Below are positions 41,101 to 49,116 of a stretch of 64,000 bases of DNA, one piece after another (the first letter of the stretch is position 1; each line of letters begins with the position of its first letter). Location: NCBI RefSeq assembly GCF_027947535.2, contig NZ_JAAGKO020000035.1:30617-94616 (forward strand). Direction: 5' to 3'. Source of the stretch: Streptantibioticus silvisoli (GTDB taxonomy: Bacteria; Actinomycetota; Actinomycetes; Streptomycetales; Streptomycetaceae). The notes beneath the pieces were generated by a model. That model ran no database searches. It saw nothing but the letters and a program-made list of their open reading frames with translations, and was not told the DNA's origin. A program made the position numbers and the translations under genes.

Positions 41101-44100
41101 CAACCCGTCGAGCAGCGGGGCGAGTTCGCCCGGGGTGCCGATGAACGTCCCGGTGACGACCGGGTCGCAGGGGCCGCCGCCGTCGCTCAGCAGCTCGACG
41201 GCGGTGCGCAGTTCGCGCGGTGTCGCCTCGTCGGCGTTCCACTCGCTCCAGCCGCGCAGCAGTGCCGGGAGGTCGCGGTGGGGCCAGGCCATGGCGAACG
41301 TGGTGAACGCCAGGTCCTTGATGTCGAGCGTGGCGAACTCCAGGGCTGTGACGACACCGAAGTTGCCGCCTCCGCCGCCGAGCATCGCCCAGAACAGGTC
41401 GGCATCCGCACCGGTCGAACGCCGGCCGATCTCGCGCACGGTTCCGTCGGCGGTGACGATCTCCACGCCCGTCAGCCGGTCGGCCGCCAGTCCCCACGCG
41501 CGGGTGAACGCGCTGAGTCCGCCGCCGAGCGTCGCGCCGGACACGCCGATGGACGGGCAGCGGCCGAGCGGCAGCCCGGCCCCGGCGGCGGCCAGCACGG
41601 TGTGCGCCCGCAGGCCCATCGTCCCGGCGCCGATCCGCGCCCGGCCTCCGTCGGCCGCCACCGCGTTGAGCTCCGCGAGGTGGACGACGAGCCCCGGGCC
41701 GGTGGAGTACCCGGCGTAGCTGTGGCCCCCGGAACGGACGGTGAGCGGCACGCCCTGCTCGCGCGCGAACGCCAGACAGGCCGCCACGTCCGCCGTGTCG
41801 GCCGGGTAGGCCACCGCCTGCGGCCGGGCGGCGTCGAACCGCTGGTTCACCGGCAGCCGCCCGTGCTCGTAGCCCGCGTCACCGGGCCGCAGCAGCCGTC
41901 CCCGCAGGGTCGTCTCCAGGGCCGCCCAGTTCGCGGTGCCGTGCGCGGTACGTCGTGTGTGGTGCCGGGTGGCCGCGGCTTCGGCGGCCCGCAGCGCGGT
42001 CAGGGCGTGGACGTTCGCCAGAACGGGGAAGTCGAACGGCAGCGGACGCGGGCCGACCTGGTCGGGCACGGAGGTGAAGCCGCCGTCGGCCTGCTGCCGG
42101 GCCAGCAGGTGGTCGACCGCGCGGCGCACGGTGTCGTGGGCACCGGCGCGGACGAGGACCGGCACGGCCTGCGCGGTGGACAGCACGTCGCTGTCGTCGC
42201 CGGGCCGCTGTCCCCAGCCGCCGTCCGGGTTCTGCGTATCGGCGAGGCGGCCGACGGCGCGGTCGACCGCCGTGTCCAGGGCGGCGGTCGACGGCATGAG
42301 GTCACGCGCCGCGTGCAGGGCGTCGAGGACGCGGGCCATCCCGCTGGACTCGCTCACCGTCCAGCTGCGCTCGAACGTCCCGTCGGGCCGCTGCGCGTCC
42401 AGCAGCAGGCCGACCGAACGGCGCAGCAGATCTGCCGGGCCCGGGCGCGCGGCACGGTCCGGCGCCAGCGCGATGACCGCGCCGGCCGTCATGTCCACGT
42501 CCGGCGCTTCGCCGCGTACCCAGGTGGGGAAGCCGCCGTCGGTACCGGCCATGCGCGTCAGATAGCCCGCGCCGCGTCGCACCTGTGCCGCGTACCGCAC
42601 CGGGTCGGCCGCCCGCAGGAACTCCACGCACCGGGTGGCGGTGTCCACGTCGGTCTGCGCGATGCCCGAGGCGAACGGCCAGCCGCCGTCGTCCGCTTGC
42701 CAGGCGGTCACGAACCGCGCCATCCGGCCGGTGAGGTGCCGCAGCCGCCGGTCGGCGAGGAACGCCAGGCCGGCGACCGCCGACAGCCATACGTCCTGGC
42801 TGTCGAGGAACGGCACCCCGCCGTCCGCATTGCGCGCCAGCGACATCCGCAACAGCCCGTCGGCCACCACCGGCTCGCGCGGCCGGAACGTGCGCACGGC
42901 GTGCAGCCCCAGCAGGTGCGTGGCGGCGCTGCCCTCCCACAGCACCCGGTCACGGCCGGTGCGCAGCAGGGCGATCAGCCGGTCCCGCTCGGCGGATGCC
43001 ACGGCGTGCGGCCGGCCCGACGCGTGGGCCCGCACGACGCGGACGGCCAGGAGGTTGACGTCGGTGAACGTGGTGATCCGGTCGGGCGCCACCGCGTCCG
43101 GCACCGGCGTACCGGACAGCGGCGCCCCGCACAGCAGATGCAGGACCGTCTCCAGCATGACGGCTTTGAACTGCCCCCGGCCGGCCGTCCCGGAGTCGAG
43201 ACCGGGCGACAGTTCCCGTACCGCCCGGCCCGCGTGCGGCGCGGTGGCCCGCGGGTCCAGGCAGGCGTCGATCAGCAGGGCGTCGGCGGCGTCCGCGTCC
43301 GGGCGCCGGGCGGTGAGGTAGCGGGTGAGTCCGTCGCGTTCGGCCTCGTGGCCGCCACTCGCCCGTAACAGCGCGAGCAGCAGCGCCGACTCCAGCACTC
43401 GGCTGCCGCAGCGGTCCGGCACCGCGCCGCCCGCCGCCACGGCCGGCGCCAGCCGCCGCGCGGTCCGGTCGGCCGCCGACCGTATCCGCTCCCCGGGCGC
43501 GGCGGCGGCACGCGGGACGGCGAGGGTGGTCAACGACGGTACGAACGGCGGGAGTTCGGGCGCTTCCGCGGCGGTCGCGGCGGGCCGGTTGCGGCGGGTC
43601 TCCGCCTGCCAGGCGAGCGCGCCGTCACGGAACGCGCGGATCGCCGCCGCGCGCCCGGCATCCGCACCGGACGGCAACGCTGCCTGCGCGGCGTCGAAAA
43701 CGTCCATCCGGCCGGCGATCATCGTCCGGACGCGGGCCGCCGCCTCGTACGGGTCGCAGTCCTCCTCCGCCGCCACCACGGACAGCAGGGTGTGCCGGCC
43801 CTCACCCGCCTCGCGGCCCCCCGACGCCAGATCGTTGGCCCAGGCCACGATGTCGGCCGTCGCGTCACGCAGCACGGCGAGTTCCGGTGCCGCGCCGGGC
43901 CGGCGGCGTTCCAGCACGTCGAGCAGCGGCAGCACGGTGATGGTGTGCCGCCGCATCTCCAGGTACTCCGCTCGCCCGGGCACCCGGCCGTCGGCGCGCA
44001 GCTGCGCCTCCTGGCGGGTCGCGGCGGCGAACCGCGCGTACCGGGCGGCGAACCGCTCCTGCCACGCCGGCCCGTCGGCGGCGGCCTCGGCGGTCCGCCG

Positions 44101-44541
44101 CCACAGGTCCGTCAGCGCCCGCACGGCCGGCCCGCTCCGGTCCGCCGCGGCGAACGGCGGGTGGTCGTCGGGCAGTCCGGGTCGCAGCGGCACGGCCGGC
44201 GGGAACGCCGGGCGGCCCGGTGCCGGGTCCGCGGGCCGGCCGGTCAGGACCGCGAGCAGGTCGCGGGTCACCTCCCGCACCCGCTCGGGGCTCCCGCCCT
44301 CCTCACCTTCCGCGTCGAACCCGTCGTCGACGGCGGCGATGAACGCGCCCCACTGTGCCAGCAGCGCCAGCTCCGCGCGGTCGGCGAGCGGAGCGACCAG
44401 CCCCGCCATGCGCCCGTGCCCGGCCGTCGCGAGACGCCGCCTCTCCCGCGCGCCCGGGACCAGCCCGGCCCGCGCGGCCCAGCGGCGAGCCGCGCGCTCC
44501 GCCTCGACCCACTCCGCGGCGCACCCCGGCTGCCGGTCCAT
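38122..44541 (-). CDS. Giant fusion: class I terpene cyclase / alpha-alpha toroid / BBE oxidase / BBE oxidase / pseudo-SDR
   Basis: A single uninterrupted frame of 2139 residues, start ATG at 44539-44541 with GAGGGGG seven bases upstream. Residues 1-320 are a class I terpene cyclase: W64, aspartate motif D72-D-G-F-D76, the R-R pair near 197, and the NSE triad N236/S240/E244. About 330-860 is an alpha/alpha-toroid with DGGW-type QW repeats, as in class II cyclases; acidic loops read D-V-D-T (631-634) and D-V-D-M (681-684), not a full DxDD. About 865-1332 is a BBE-type FAD oxidase with His940 and Cys995, the bicovalent flavin pair. About 1350-1835 is a second BBE oxidase with His1424 but Trp1479. 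About 1858-2139 is an SDR fold whose catalytic Asn, Ser, Tyr and Lys are all replaced. Pro/Ala linkers join the parts. It looks like a whole terpene-forming and oxidising path in one chain, but product and substrates are unknown. Confidence 0.9.
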   Translation of the reverse strand: MDRQPGCAAEWVEAERAARRWAARAGLVPGARERRRLATAGHGRMAGLVAPLADRAELALLAQWGAFIAAVDDGFDAEGEEGGSPERVREVTRDLLAVLTGRPADPAPGRPAFPPAVPLRPGLPDDHPPFAAADRSGPAVRALTDLWRRTAEAAADGPAWQERFAARYARFAAATRQEAQLRADGRVPGRAEYLEMRRHTITVLPLLDVLERRRPGAAPELAVLRDATADIVAWANDLASGGREAGEGRHTLLSVVAAEEDCDPYEAAARVRTMIAGRMDVFDAAQAALPSGADAGRAAAIRAFRDGALAWQAETRRNRPAATAAEAPELPPFVPSLTTLAVPRAAAAPGERIRSAADRTARRLAPAVAAGGAVPDRCGSRVLESALLLALLRASGGHEAERDGLTRYLTARRPDADAADALLIDACLDPRATAPHAGRAVRELSPGLDSGTAGRGQFKAVMLETVLHLLCGAPLSGTPVPDAVAPDRITTFTDVNLLAVRVVRAHASGRPHAVASAERDRLIALLRTGRDRVLWEGSAATHLLGLHAVRTFRPREPVVADGLLRMSLARNADGGVPFLDSQDVWLSAVAGLAFLADRRLRHLTGRMARFVTAWQADDGGWPFASGIAQTDVDTATRCVEFLRAADPVRYAAQVRRGAGYLTRMAGTDGGFPTWVRGEAPDVDMTAGAVIALAPDRAARPGPADLLRRSVGLLLDAQRPDGTFERSWTVSESSGMARVLDALHAARDLMPSTAALDTAVDRAVGRLADTQNPDGGWGQRPGDDSDVLSTAQAVPVLVRAGAHDTVRRAVDHLLARQQADGGFTSVPDQVGPRPLPFDFPVLANVHALTALRAAEAAATRHHTRRTAHGTANWAALETTLRGRLLRPGDAGYEHGRLPVNQRFDAARPQAVAYPADTADVAACLAFAREQGVPLTVRSGGHSYAGYSTGPGLVVHLAELNAVAADGGRARIGAGTMGLRAHTVLAAAGAGLPLGRCPSIGVSGATLGGGLSAFTRAWGLAADRLTGVEIVTADGTVREIGRRSTGADADLFWAMLGGGGGNFGVVTALEFATLDIKDLAFTTFAMAWPHRDLPALLRGWSEWNADEATPRELRTAVELLSDGGGPCDPVVTGTFIGTPGELAPLLDGLARTVGRPDTGRFVQRCTYVQAAAEPERWGGGTTGPRVAFAAKSQIVREPMTAEAANVLTAAVERLPAMTGITGASGLLIDCLGGAVADVAPDATAFPHRTAVGVVQYHSYWHASTPPQHTERRLRWLRETHAAMHPYLGTGGYVNGMDPELADWAVAYHGANLPRLRRVKAQADPGGLFTFPQSITPEPAGPTAPAAPAIRPPAPDDPYTALAARLRGPLLRPGDPAFGPARLPRNSHYDTVVPQAVARIADEEDAAACLAFAAATGTPVAIRSGGHSYAGYSTSPGLVIDVRELDGVRVTADRVRIGAGVSSGTAARELERHGLALPLGRWGTVGVAGLALGGGKSAFTRAWGLTCDRMTGATIVTPDGAVRHVTGAPGDPDGELFWALRGGGGGNFGVVTSLDFTPVPIGGTPFARFRLAWRPQDTPDVLRGWQLWLADPATPRQVCCDVRLLLDGDGLARPVVLGTWIGGTERLRGVLRELADAVGRPPATTFVVPCGYAEAATVTHNPLAAGGSGEGWSPPGGPAVPGARPGRPAGAEDRFGWAGGSHIVREPMTDAAIGALGDGVAALHRLGGSGGVYLDALGGAADDLAADATAFPHRRALAVLQYFATWPPNTPSGTAEARTLWLRGTHAVLQQHLGTGAYVNDTDPGLADWERAYYGANHPRLQRVKAAYDPHRTLDFPQAVVPATSVIPVIPSAVRLGGQRSGPPKVWFVTGASRGLGRRLVETALDRGDLVAATARDPRALDDLADGLPPEPAGRLLVLPLDVTDADAARAAVDTAVRRFGRLDVVVNNAGHRLLGAVEDTPPDRFAAQLDTTLTGVVNVTRAALPVLRGQRHGHVIQITGIAGRTTAGVGLAALHAAAYGVAGFSAALANEMRPFGVRVTVVEPGGLRTAWDTTSPEVIEPSEPYRPVIGPVLGFRAARVPPPGDPLKAARAILHVADLPDPPLRLPLGRAATALALAAAAREFAEIAAWRPLSDSIDVEG

Positions 44542-44879
44542 CGCCCGTCCCCCTCGGTCCCCGTCTCCCCGCTTCCCCGGCGTCCGGACACGGCGGGCGG
44601 CACCGGAGCGGCGACGCTCCCCAGCGGTCCGCCTGGAGGTTAGCGCCGCACCGCTTCCACGGGCCCGTCGCGCCTCATGAGTCACCCGATCGAGTGAAGG
44701 CACGGCATGGAGGCGGCCGGCGGCGAGGCGGAGGGGCTGCTCCGCGGGGTCCGGTGACGGGAGCGCCACGGCACCGGGATGACCAGCGCCCCGGGCCGTT
44801 CTCGACGTCGACGGCCGGGGCCGCGTCTTCCGCGCAACGGCAGCGGCGCCCGGCCGCCGGCAGCGCACCCCGCGTCCTG

Positions 44880-45035
44880 CTGGCGTTGACCGACACCTGG
44901 GGTCCCCGCGTCACCCTCACCGCCCCGGTCATCCCATCGGGTCCGACAGGCATGGCGGCGGCACCCTGAGCGGCACCTTTATGGCGGCACCCCACGTCAC
45001 GGGGAACGTGGTCGGCGCCCTTCGCGGACGTTCGC
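44880..45035 (+). pseudogene. Fragment of an S8 (subtilisin-like) serine protease gene
   Basis: One frame reads GGGTLSGTFMAAPHVTGNVV, the catalytic-serine block of subtilases ('SGTSMAAPHVTG') with Ser changed to Phe. Just upstream another frame reads RVTLTAPVIPSGPTG, matching the 'V-APG' strand that precedes it. A frameshift separates them and nothing else of the protease remains. The rest of the 550-base gap (44542-45091) shows no gene; it must contain the promoter of the giant fusion gene. Confidence 0.45.
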
Positions 45036-45091
45036 CCAGCAGACGTTCGCCCAGGAGCAGGTGCGGCCGTTCGGAAGCGGGTACGGCCGGG

Positions 45092-45418
45092 TCAGGAGCG
45101 GGTGCGGCCGTTGGGGAGGTAGCCGATCGCCAGCAGTCCCGAGAAGTTCCTCTCGGCGCAGAAGTTCACCTGGGGTGCGCCGTCGGGCGCGGGCGAGCAG
45201 GTGAGGCCTGCCGGGGTGTTCGCGCCCTCCAGGGCGATCCCCAGCAGCCCGGCCAGAGGGGCGACGCCTGGGTCCCCGGTGGTGGTCACCTTCTCGCAGT
45301 GGAGCGGTTCGCCGCCGGCGGCACGGGCGGGGGAAGCGGCGACGGTGGCGATGCCGAGCCCGAGGAGGGCGACAGCGGTCGGGCCGGCGAGCAGGCGGGC
45401 GATGCTCCGCTTCGTCAT
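45092..45418 (-). CDS. Small secreted protein, function unknown
   Basis: 108 residues from the ATG at 45416-45418 with a strong GGAGGAAG. Residues 1-34 are a Sec signal peptide (LLAGPTAVALLGLGIATVAA, then SPARAA). The mature protein of about 74 residues has three cysteines (HCEKV, LTCSP, NFCAE), one left unpaired unless it dimerises, and a hydrophobic APLAGLLGIALEGA stretch. The general look is of small exported Streptomyces surface proteins, but it lacks the chaplin, rodlin and hydrophobin signatures. It stands alone. Confidence 0.75.
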   Translation of the reverse strand: MTKRSIARLLAGPTAVALLGLGIATVAASPARAAGGEPLHCEKVTTTGDPGVAPLAGLLGIALEGANTPAGLTCSPAPDGAPQVNFCAERNFSGLLAIGYLPNGRTRS

Positions 45419-45674
45419 GGGGCTTCCTCCTGACGCAGTGGTCCGGGTCGGGCAAAGGTGTTCCGCCCGGCCACTGACCCTTGCTCCCGCGCCCCGAAGT
45501 CGATGCCCCCGGACCAGAGCGGGTGCGTCAGGAACGCGCCGGTCCCCTGGTGGAGAATTTCTAACACATGGTAAGTATTTCGTGGACGCCTACCGCGGGG
45601 CCGCACGGCCGGCCCGGCATCGGGGGTCCCGCACCCGCGACGTCACCGACACGCCAACGACGAAGGGAACGAGC
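45419..45674. promoter_or_regulatory. Divergent promoter region with an A/T-rich core
   Basis: The 256 bases between the secreted-protein gene and the kinase gene include an A/T-rich block at about 45549-45582 (GAATTTCTAACACATGGTAA and following), very unusual for this genome. It is the best candidate for the kinase-MATE operon promoter and possibly for a regulator site, since a TetR gene closes the same locus. Confidence 0.4.
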
Positions 45675-46661
45675 GTGGAGAGCATCACCAAGAACAGGCA
45701 GTCTCCCGATGTGCTGCGGGCCATGATCGAGCGTGCCTACGGAGCCGGGCAGGTCCCGGCCGGGGACGGATGGGCGAGCGAGCTGGGGCACGGCTGGTTC
45801 AACGTCGCCTACCGCATCCGCCTGCGCGACGGCGCCGAGGTCGTCCTGAAGATCGCCCCGCCGCCCGGTGTCGAGGTGATGACCTACGAGCACGGCGCCA
45901 TGTCGATCGAACTGACCACGTTGGACCTGCTGAGGACACGGACCGCCGTTCCCGTCCCCGCCGTCGACTTCGCCGACCGGAGCCGCGAGCTGTGCGACGC
46001 CGACTACTTCTTCATGCCGTACATCGACGCCGACAACCTCGGCATCGTCGCCGAGTCGCTTCCCGCGGCCGAGCGCGACGCTTTGGCGGAGCAACTGGGC
46101 GCGGTCAACCGGGAGATCAACTCCGTCCGCGGTGAGCACTTCGGCCCGCTGGCCGGGCCCGGCCACGCCACCTGGCGGCAGGCGTTCACCACGATGATCG
46201 AGAACGTACTTCTCGACGGCGAGCGCCGCGGCGTCGACATCGGCTGGGAATACGACACCGTGCGCACGGTGGTGGCCGCACACGCCGACAGCCTCGACGA
46301 GGTCACCGAACCCCGCCTGGTGGAGTGGGATCTGTGGGCCAGCAACGTCATGGTCCGCGACGGCAGGATCGTCTGCGTCATCGACCACGAACGCGCCTTC
46401 TACGGCGACCCCTTGATCGAGGCCGGCTTCACCGGCACCCAACTGCCCGCCTTCGGCGACCCGGCACCCTTCATGCGCGGCTACGGTCACGGCGAGCTGA
46501 CCGGAACCGAGCAGACACGCCGCCGCCTGTACTGCCTCCACCTGCTGCTGATCATGGTCATCGAAACCGTGTACCGCGGGCACACCGACACCGACCAGTA
46601 CGACCGGGCCCGCCCCCGCCTCGACGACTCCATGGCTCTGCTCGGCCGCGTTCGCCGGTGA
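45675..46661 (+). CDS. Aminoglycoside-phosphotransferase-family kinase (variant catalytic loop)
   Basis: 328 residues from the GTG at 45675 with AAGGGA upstream. The kinase fold is recognised by EVVLKIAPP (Lys59, nucleotide-binding lysine), the hinge FFMPYIDADNL, the catalytic loop VEWDLWASNVMV (Asp219, Asn224) and the metal loop VIDHERAFYGDP (Asp237). The canonical HxD of the catalytic loop reads E-W-D, so the His is Glu217. Members phosphorylate drugs or small metabolites with ATP. The gene overlaps the MATE exporter by four bases (GTGA), so modification and export of the same compound is a reasonable inference. Confidence 0.9.
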   Translation: MESITKNRQSPDVLRAMIERAYGAGQVPAGDGWASELGHGWFNVAYRIRLRDGAEVVLKIAPPPGVEVMTYEHGAMSIELTTLDLLRTRTAVPVPAVDFADRSRELCDADYFFMPYIDADNLGIVAESLPAAERDALAEQLGAVNREINSVRGEHFGPLAGPGHATWRQAFTTMIENVLLDGERRGVDIGWEYDTVRTVVAAHADSLDEVTEPRLVEWDLWASNVMVRDGRIVCVIDHERAFYGDPLIEAGFTGTQLPAFGDPAPFMRGYGHGELTGTEQTRRRLYCLHLLLIMVIETVYRGHTDTDQYDRARPRLDDSMALLGRVRR

Positions 46662-48016
46662 CCGCCGCACAGGCGCCGGCCGTCACGGACCACACGACCC
46701 GGCTCGCCACCGTCCCGGTGGGCCGGCTGCTGTGGCGTGCCTGCACCCAGACCACCGCCGCGGTCGGGGTGTACGGCGTCTACGCCCTCACCAACGCCTG
46801 GTTCGTCGGCCGCGGCGTGGGCGACACCGCCGTGGCCGCGGTCAACCTGGTCGCCCCGGTCCTGCTGCTCCTCGGCGCGGTGTCCACCACCGTCGGCGCG
46901 GGCGGCGCCTCCCTGGTCTCCCGCGCCCTGGGCACAGGGGACCACCGGGCCGCCGCCCGCGCGGCCGGCAACTCCTTCGTCCTGTTCTGGGCCTGCGCCG
47001 CAGCCACCACCGTGCTCGGTCTGGCCTTCCTCGACCCGCTGCTCCCCCTGCTCGGCGCCACCGGCGAGCTGGGCACGACCGCCCGCCCCTACGCCGTGGT
47101 GCTGCTGTGCGGGGCCCTGGTATCCACCGGGTTCTCCAGCCTGGTGCGGGCCGAAGGCCGCATGGGCTTCTCAACCCTGCTGTGGCTCGTGCCCGTCGCG
47201 GTACAGATCTCCCTGGACCCGCTGCTCATCTTCGGATGCGACATGGGTGTCCGCGGCGCCGCGCTCGGCACCGTCGGCGGCCAGGGCGTGTCCGCGGCGA
47301 TGAGCCTGTGGTTCTTCTTCGGCCAGTCACGCCGCCCCTACCGCATCCGCCCACGGGACCTGCTGCCCCACGGCCCGACACTGCGAGCACTGCTGGGCGT
47401 CGGCCTGCCCTCGTTCCTGGCCGGCACCGGCGTCACACTCCTGGCCGTTCTCGTCAACGCCACCCTCGCGGCCACCGGGTCGGCCGCCGCGCTCACCGCC
47501 TACGCCGTCTGCGCCCGCCTGCAGACCTTCGTGATGATGCCGCACACCGGCATCAGCCAGGGACTTCAGCCCATCGTCGGCTACAACACCGGCCGCGGCC
47601 TGACCGGCCGTGCGCTCAAGGCCCGCAACTACTCCCTCGTCGCCTCCGTGCTGTACGGCCTGATCACCGCCGCCGCCCTCGCCGCGCTGGCCAGACCGCT
47701 GGCCGGCCTGTTCCTGAACGATGCCGACACCATCACCGCCGCCGGACAGGCACTGCCGGTCATCGCGATCGGACTCGCCGTCGCCGGAATCGGCCCCCTG
47801 GCAGCGGCATATTCCCAGTCGCTGGGCCGCCCGGCACCCGCGTACGTCATCTCCATCGGTACCCTGCTCCTGATCAAGGTTCCCCTGATCGCCGTGCTCG
47901 GCCGACTGGGTACCACGGGTGTCTGGACCGCTCTGGCCGTCGGCGAAGTGGGCACCGCGACCGTCGCCCTCCTGGTGCTGCGACGCCTGAACGCAGCTAC
48001 GCCGACGGCTCCTTGA
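46658..48016 (+). CDS. MATE-family multidrug efflux transporter
   Basis: 452 residues with about twelve transmembrane helices in two homologous halves, as in MATE antiporters. Typical text includes the GVGDTAVAAVNLVAPVLLLL region after helix 1 and LQPIVGYNTGRGLTGRALK in the second half (family pattern 'GxQPlxGYNyGAk'). The GTG start lies inside the stop of the kinase gene (GTGA), so the two are translationally coupled. The 3' end overlaps the convergent TetR gene by 20 bases. Probably exports the compound handled by the kinase, or a cytotoxic cation. Confidence 0.93.
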   Translation: MTAAQAPAVTDHTTRLATVPVGRLLWRACTQTTAAVGVYGVYALTNAWFVGRGVGDTAVAAVNLVAPVLLLLGAVSTTVGAGGASLVSRALGTGDHRAAARAAGNSFVLFWACAAATTVLGLAFLDPLLPLLGATGELGTTARPYAVVLLCGALVSTGFSSLVRAEGRMGFSTLLWLVPVAVQISLDPLLIFGCDMGVRGAALGTVGGQGVSAAMSLWFFFGQSRRPYRIRPRDLLPHGPTLRALLGVGLPSFLAGTGVTLLAVLVNATLAATGSAAALTAYAVCARLQTFVMMPHTGISQGLQPIVGYNTGRGLTGRALKARNYSLVASVLYGLITAAALAALARPLAGLFLNDADTITAAGQALPVIAIGLAVAGIGPLAAAYSQSLGRPAPAYVISIGTLLLIKVPLIAVLGRLGTTGVWTALAVGEVGTATVALLVLRRLNAATPTAP

Positions 48017-48617
48017 GGAGCTGCTCCAGGTGGGAACGCAGCACCCCGGCCATGTCGACCTCGTCCGGGCTGGTCAGCCACTGCACCTGCAACCCGTCCA
48101 TCAGCGCCACGAACCCGGCCGCCGCCACCCGCGGATCGACGCCGTCCCGCAACGCCCCCTGCTCCGCCAGCTCCCGCAACGCACGGTGCACATACTCCCG
48201 CGTGGTCCGGTAGTGATCCGTGAAGTACTGATGCGCGGGATGGTCCTCGGAGAACGCCTCCGCCGCGAGACGCGCGTACAACTCCACCATCCCCGGATGC
48301 CGGGCATTGTGATCGGCCAGGTCGACCAGATGCCGCACCGCCGCCGTGGGGGAATACTCCTTCGGTCCGAGTCGCGCGGTGTCGTCCTCGTCGCGGCGCT
48401 CCAGCACCGCCGCCAACAGCGCTTCACGGCTGGGGAAGTAGTAGTGGAGGCCCACGTGGCTGATGCCGGCACGCTTGGCGATCTCCCGCAGCGAGGCGCC
48501 GTGATAGCCCACGTCCGCGTACACCTCGGCAGCCGTCGTCACGATCTGCTCACGGCGCGCCCGCCCCTTCGCGTACCCCCGCGAAGACGCAGGCACCTCC
48601 AGTTCCGCATCAGACAT
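47997..48617 (-). CDS. TetR-family transcriptional regulator
   Basis: 206 residues. The helix-turn-helix reads YADVGYHGASLREIAKRAGI and then SHVGLHYYFPSREALLAAVL, a strong TetR pattern. The C-terminal ligand pocket has LVDLADHNARHPGMVELYAR. The gene is convergent with and overlaps the MATE gene by 20 bases, so it may control that operon by acting at the A/T-rich promoter before 45675. The ATG at 48615-48617 has its GGAG only two bases away, so the true start could be slightly different. Confidence 0.92.
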   Translation of the reverse strand: MSDAELEVPASSRGYAKGRARREQIVTTAAEVYADVGYHGASLREIAKRAGISHVGLHYYFPSREALLAAVLERRDEDDTARLGPKEYSPTAAVRHLVDLADHNARHPGMVELYARLAAEAFSEDHPAHQYFTDHYRTTREYVHRALRELAEQGALRDGVDPRVAAAGFVALMDGLQVQWLTSPDEVDMAGVLRSHLEQLLKEPSA

Positions 48618-49116
48618 GTCTCCATCATCGCAGCGGCGGCGATCGCAACGCCGTGCACCAGGTGCCTCAGCGCGCCACCGGTCGACGTGATCCGCCGCCC
48701 TCGGCACATCCGCCCACACCACCGTCTTCGCCTACGGCACCTTCGCCGCGACGCCGGCCACGGGTCGGCTGCCGGCCGGCCGCCTCTCCGCACGGTTCGG
48801 CTCACGGCGATGCCACGCGACTGCGCGGCCGTGGGCATCTGCCGCGGGTACGGCGGGACGGCGGTGAGTACGCGCCTGTTTTCCCCGCTGCCGGGGCCCG
48901 GCTCCTCCGTCCTGCTCACCGACGGACACCTGGGCATCGGCGGCACCCCGGACCGGCTGCTGCGGCGCCGCCGGCGGACCACCGCACCGCACGGGCGCGG
49001 TGGGCCCGGCCTCTTCCCCCTTCGGCAGATGCGCCGCAGCTCGTCCGCCGAAGGCACCGTTGCCGATGAGCGGGGCGACCACCGCACCGCTGGAAGCCGG
49101 GCCCGCGTACAGCCGT
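48618..49116. other. 500-base gap, perhaps a trace of an MFS gene
   Basis: No intact gene. On the plus strand at about 48705-48810 one frame reads TTVFAYGTFAATPATGRLPA followed by GRLSARFGSR, which resembles the second-helix and GRLSDRFG loop of MFS transporters. It is short, without a start, and the frame decays at once, so I treat it as a possible trace only. Confidence 0.25.

Noticed and set aside
39058..43368. A 4.3-kb open frame on the plus strand opposite the giant fusion
   Set aside because: Composition is typical antisense text (Arg/Gly/Val-rich, no motifs). The minus strand carries contiguous cyclase and BBE motifs.
38122..44541. The possibility that the giant frame is five genes whose stops are hidden by high GC
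   Set aside because: All five domains lie in the same frame, the linkers are Pro/Ala-rich like true interdomain linkers, and I see no convincing ribosome binding site and start at the domain borders. Expression as one chain still needs testing.
45092..45418. Calling the small secreted protein a chaplin, rodlin or hydrophobin
   Set aside because: It has only three cysteines and lacks the signature patterns of these families.
48705..48810. MFS-like text GRLSARFGSR on the plus strand
   Set aside because: About 30 residues without start or continuation. Could be chance in GC-rich DNA.
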